Shown here in pieces: positions 60,593-64,000 of a stretch of 64,000 bases of DNA. Position numbers and translations under genes: made by a program. Origin of the DNA: Impatiens glandulifera (Eukaryota; Streptophyta; Magnoliopsida; Ericales; Balsaminaceae); the NCBI RefSeq assembly GCF_907164915.1, contig NC_061863.1, positions 28,925,258 to 28,989,257 of the forward strand. Direction: 5' to 3'. Under the pieces are notes generated by a model, which did not search any database, was not told where the DNA came from, and was given only the letters and a program-made list of their open reading frames with translations. Every line of letters begins with the position of its first letter. Position 1 is the stretch's first letter.

Positions 60593-63500
60593 TCATTGTT
60601 CTTCCCTTTTTACTCGAGGATCGGTTGGACTCATTTCTTGCCCGGGAAGCATGTTCATGAAATGAGGATAGCCGCGACCTCCACGACCTCCTGCATTTGA
60701 TCTTCCTCCACGCTCAGCAACACAACCACGTCCACCTTGATCAATATTGGACAACCTACTCCGACCGCCACCATTTCTACCACCGCGCTCAGAACCACTT
60801 CGACCACCGCCTCTCTTGATTGGCCTAGGATTGTCATCAGAACAAAGGGCCCGCCTGGATCTTGTCCCGGTTGCTACGCCATCGTTCATCCTACTAGACT
60901 CCCCTTGAACTAGTCGAGGTTGAGCACTTTTATCATTGCCTAAAGCATCTTCCTTAGCTTGAAACTTCCTGGCAAGGTTCTCGGCAAAAGCTTGTCGTTC
61001 ATTGTCGTTTCGGTTCATGCAACCCTGCATTTCTACCAGTTGATTCTTCACCAAAGCGAATTCATCCAAGGTTTCCTTGTGGCGTTCGTCATTGATGTGC
61101 CTCTCAATGTCAAATAGTTCAGTGTGGTGGTTGAAGCTTTTCTGTTGAAATTTTGAAAACTTAACATTTGAGACATGAGTCTCATAAGTATTCATCTTCA
61201 GGGTCTTATCCAGCTCAGTTAGGATTTTGAACATGTTGCTGAAATTCGCTCTTTCCTCTTCCCTGGAGATCATTGACTGACACATAGTCTTCTGCATCGA
61301 GGAAAGCATAGACTTCATAGATCTTAACAATTCATTTCCTCCAGCGGATGGACCTTCGTGAGAAGACACTTCATCTGATTCTGAAGCCATACTTTGAATA
61401 GGCTCAAAGTTTGTATGAACCTGCAATGATTGCTCAGGCTGATTAACTTCAGCATCCTTAGCCGCTTTCTCTTGTGCCTCTTCATCATCAACTTCTCTTT
61501 GGGCATTTTCAAATCTTTTGAGCAAACTTCCAGAATAGTGACGGGGAGTGGTTATGTTTTCGTGAACACTTCCCGCAACATCTTTGGGAAATATGAAGGT
61601 CTTAACAAACTTAGGTTGCTCATCCTGTTCCTCCTCAGACGAGAAACTTTCTTCTTCACCACCTTTTTCTTTAGAGGGTTCCCCCTCAGTTCTTGTAGTC
61701 TCTGGCTGAGTTGCCTCGGCCAGTTTTTCTTGAACACCTTCTGTTCTCGCAACAGGGGTTATAATCACATCTTCTTCAGAAGGAGTTTTCGAAGCCTCCT
61801 CAGCTACACTTTCCACGATTACTTCTTCAAAATTTGTTACAAGAGCTTGTTCAGGCTCTTGAGCATTCACCATTACTTCATCTTCATTGGGAAGCTCTTG
61901 AACAGGGTGATCTTGAATGCGTCTCTCTTCGGCAGATAGGGTCCCGAATTCGATCAGGAGAGCAGCATCTGATTCATCGACATTTGGAATATCCATGGCC
62001 TCTTCTTCGTTGAGCGGTTCTGCGCTAGAGCAATCGGCGCCATGAATGTATCTGGATGCGGTAGAGACATAGCCTTCCATGATATCATTCAACTTCTTCA
62101 GCAGTTTGGCTTCAACAACAGCTCCTCTTGCGTCAGGGTTGAAGTTTGCTTTCCTGGCTTCATAGATTAGAAATAGGGTTTTCCCAAGAATGCAAGCTTC
62201 CACCAGTTCTCTTTTGTTCAATGCTTCACCCACCTCTGAAGTTCTTGCCCACTTCAGGACCTTCTTCTCATTTGCCACTCTCTTCTTCCATTCTTTCGTT
62301 ATGGCAGCATTGGACAGAGAGTCATTGTATCTAGAGGACAGCCTCTCAGTACGCCAGGAATCATAGATTTCTAATTTCTCAGATGAAAGAACCTTTACTT
62401 GATCCAAAATGAGATCAACGATTCCTCTTGCTTCAGACACCTTCTTAGGAGCTTGAAGAGCAGTAGACTTTCCTTTTCCAACAACCTCTACAGGTTTTGA
62501 AACAGGTCTTGGTTCACCAATAACGATTCCTTTTGCCCCTTTCCTGGCCCGCAACAGTTCGAAAGCGGATTGGGATTTCACACATAGCTCAGCAGGAAGC
62601 TCTCTACAAACAATTTTTCCGACTACCAAGGAATCCTTGGGAGCAGGAATTATGGGTTCACCAGCAACAGGGGTAGGAACATCACCTTGTTCTGGTATAG
62701 ATGACTCTGTAGCACCGGCGGCTACCTGATCAGATTGAGTAACAGGGGATTCCGCCCTGTTAATAGATTCAATAATTGGACCGGCTGACTCAACAGCAGG
62801 CCCTTCAGCAGATTCTCTCAAGGGAGAGAAAACAGATTCGGCTTGTTCCACTTCGGGAACAACAAATTTTGGCACAGCAGCCAAAGACTTAGAAGACGTT
62901 ACCTTAGCAGATTTAGACGTGCGGGGTGCCTTTGTCTTCTTTTCCTTTGAGGCACAAGACCTCGAAGGTTTCCTCAAGAAGGTTGAGGGAGTAGAAAGAG
63001 ATGTCATCGGGGTTGCAGCAAGTATGCCTGGACCTTGCTTTACCCTTGAATCGACGGATTCCATGTCCTTCTGACTTGGAGTCTTCATGCTGGAGGAACT
63101 GGCCTCCGATTCATTCACGGTTCTGGTTCTCTTTGCCCCTGTTGACACAACAGAAGTAGAGGGCTTTGATCGGGTGCAAGGCCTTCCACCAGTCTGGAAA
63201 CTAGAGGCCCCAGAAGCAGACACTAGGTTGTTTTTCACTCTAATCAGAGTGCTGGCCACCGTAGATGCAGTAAAAACTCTTGCAGAGTTAATCTGCGCCG
63301 GTTCGCCGACAAGAACCCCCAGAAACTTCAACAGGTGGCTCAATTGAGCCACATAGGGGATACTCTCCTTGTTACTCTGGCAGATGGAGTAACACAGATT
63401 CTGGAACAGGGTATGACCCCAGTTCACTTGGATTCCTTTGGAAATGGCGCACATATAGTCAAATTGGTCTTGACTGTAGAGGTTGAACGAGCCGAACTTC

Positions 63501-63883
63501 CCTTGCAGCGCCTTCGCCACCACGTCATTTAGAAGAATAAAGTGGGGTTTGAATACCTTCTTATATCCATTGACATGGATTTTAGAACCATCAGCAGAGA
63601 AGGAAGTCTTCATTTCCTCCATGACTTCAGAAGAGAGCACTAAGTCGAATAGATGACCCTCCGTTGGAAGTTCAAAGAACTCCGCATACACCGTTTCGTC
63701 AAAAGAAATCTCCTTTCCATTAACGGTTGCTACAATGGAATCATCCACCATAACCGCCGTTTTGAAGAACTCGCGAACTTCATCTTCATAGAAGATAAAC
63801 GGTCCGCCCAGATACTTCCTCAACCCTGAATATTCTAGGGTTTGGAACATCTTCACCACCTCCGGCTGATCAAAGGAGTACAC
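60593..63883 (-). CDS. Large accessory ORF of an LTR element; coiled-coil, RGG-box protein of unknown function
   Basis: An open frame of 1096 codons ends 160 bp before the polypurine tract. The frame opens at 63883 with GTG; the first in-frame ATG is 63850 (residue 12), and an ATG at 63937 is cut off by TAG at 63899-63901. Layout: residues 1-205, predicted folded helical domain (SGLRKYLGGPFIFYEDEVRE, ISFDETVYAEFFELPTEG), which may relate to the Pfam 'putative plant transposon protein' family (by eye only); 215-335, basic Ser/Thr/Lys-rich; 335-430, acidic/Pro-rich; 430-640, second conserved block (VEVVGKGK, LRARKGAKGIVIGEP); 640-810, acidic; about 835-985, likely coiled coil with many Met, Glu and Lys; 1005-1085, RGG/GGR repeats. 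No zinc knuckle, protease DSG, YVDD or membrane segment is seen. A decayed homologue lies at 4737-8140 in the same place. Possibly Gag-like or a nucleic-acid-binding regulator. Confidence 0.75.
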   Translation of the reverse strand: MYSFDQPEVVKMFQTLEYSGLRKYLGGPFIFYEDEVREFFKTAVMVDDSIVATVNGKEISFDETVYAEFFELPTEGHLFDLVLSSEVMEEMKTSFSADGSKIHVNGYKKVFKPHFILLNDVVAKALQGKFGSFNLYSQDQFDYMCAISKGIQVNWGHTLFQNLCYSICQSNKESIPYVAQLSHLLKFLGVLVGEPAQINSARVFTASTVASTLIRVKNNLVSASGASSFQTGGRPCTRSKPSTSVVSTGAKRTRTVNESEASSSSMKTPSQKDMESVDSRVKQGPGILAATPMTSLSTPSTFLRKPSRSCASKEKKTKAPRTSKSAKVTSSKSLAAVPKFVVPEVEQAESVFSPLRESAEGPAVESAGPIIESINRAESPVTQSDQVAAGATESSIPEQGDVPTPVAGEPIIPAPKDSLVVGKIVCRELPAELCVKSQSAFELLRARKGAKGIVIGEPRPVSKPVEVVGKGKSTALQAPKKVSEARGIVDLILDQVKVLSSEKLEIYDSWRTERLSSRYNDSLSNAAITKEWKKRVANEKKVLKWARTSEVGEALNKRELVEACILGKTLFLIYEARKANFNPDARGAVVEAKLLKKLNDIMEGYVSTASRYIHGADCSSAEPLNEEEAMDIPNVDESDAALLIEFGTLSAEERRIQDHPVQELPNEDEVMVNAQEPEQALVTNFEEVIVESVAEEASKTPSEEDVIITPVARTEGVQEKLAEATQPETTRTEGEPSKEKGGEEESFSSEEEQDEQPKFVKTFIFPKDVAGSVHENITTPRHYSGSLLKRFENAQREVDDEEAQEKAAKDAEVNQPEQSLQVHTNFEPIQSMASESDEVSSHEGPSAGGNELLRSMKSMLSSMQKTMCQSMISREEERANFSNMFKILTELDKTLKMNTYETHVSNVKFSKFQQKSFNHHTELFDIERHINDERHKETLDEFALVKNQLVEMQGCMNRNDNERQAFAENLARKFQAKEDALGNDKSAQPRLVQGESSRMNDGVATGTRSRRALCSDDNPRPIKRGGGRSGSERGGRNGGGRSRLSNIDQGGRGCVAERGGRSNAGGRGGRGYPHFMNMLPGQEMSPTDPRVKREEQ

Positions 63884-64000
63884 CGATGGAAAGTCTACCT
63901 ACAAAGTACTGTGGCCGAGCGTGATTTTCTTCACCATTTTGAGAGAATATGAATCGATATGATATTTCAGAGAGTTTTAGTGAGAGAAATGCAACAAAAC
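63884..64000 (-). promoter_or_regulatory. Leader and original start region of the accessory ORF
   Basis: Minus strand: a CT-rich leader (TTTCTCTCACTAAAACTCTC) leads to ATGGTGAAGAAAATC at 63937. Twelve codons later TAG (63901-63899) stands where copy A has CAG (Gln before Val-Asp). The start is therefore probably lost by one C-to-T change in this copy. The TATA box, if present, is outside the window. Confidence 0.55.

Noticed and set aside
61430..61939. Plus-strand 169-codon frame rich in Phe and Leu
   Set aside because: It is antisense to the acidic/Lys-rich part of the large ORF; GAA/AAG codons read as TTC/CTT on the other strand.

Overview
The window is plant nuclear DNA made almost entirely of repeats. 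I see no convincing host gene. It is eukaryotic because it holds Ty1/copia gag-pol remains, an L1-type LINE with a zf-RVT domain, LTRs primed by initiator tRNA-Met, a MITE, TTTAGGG-like telomeric motifs, and plant-style TATA boxes and CT-rich leaders. The style of the copia Gag and of the large accessory ORF recalls asterid (Lamiales-like) genomes. That is an impression from memory, not a test.

Layout. 1-3243: AT-rich DNA with tRNA-derived SINE-like sequence and a 19-bp tandem repeat. 3244-8140 (minus): an LTR, a polypurine tract and a decayed copy of a large accessory ORF, then its promoter and a tandem array (8487-9012). 9160-11390: old Gypsy-like LTR relic and unassigned DNA. 11395-17540: a complete but internally deleted copia element with a GATTA target duplication. 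17546-21020: relic DNA with minisatellites. 21024-22761: a solo LTR with an unusually long flanking duplication. 22820-24550: Gypsy LTR/gag relic. 24638-25238: a MITE. 25417-28790 (minus): a 5'-truncated LINE. 29219-37686 (minus): a copia gag-pol pseudogene between two LTRs of different families. 37687-58431: a 20.7-kb head-to-tail array of a very AT-rich unit of about 3.4-3.6 kb, about six copies. 58432-64000 (minus): the 3' part of an LTR element with a 1096-codon open frame, its 5' end beyond the window.

The most interesting theme is a related group of LTR elements (at least four LTR types, seven LTR copies here). Their LTRs share three things: dense arrays of a palindromic motif TTAGAC(N)GTCTAA whose spacer differs by family; a GTGACGTAGGAG...CTCCGAACATCCATAAA-like hairpin motif; and a second stem-loop whose pairing is kept although its sequence changes. 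Two of the elements carry, just upstream of the polypurine tract, a large accessory ORF. It has a folded N-terminal domain, low-complexity linkers, a coiled coil and an RGG-box tail, and one copy shows its own TATA box and leader. Whether this protein is a Gag substitute, or a factor that acts on the LTR arrays (by analogy with VANDAL VANC proteins), is open. It is my best candidate for an undescribed system.
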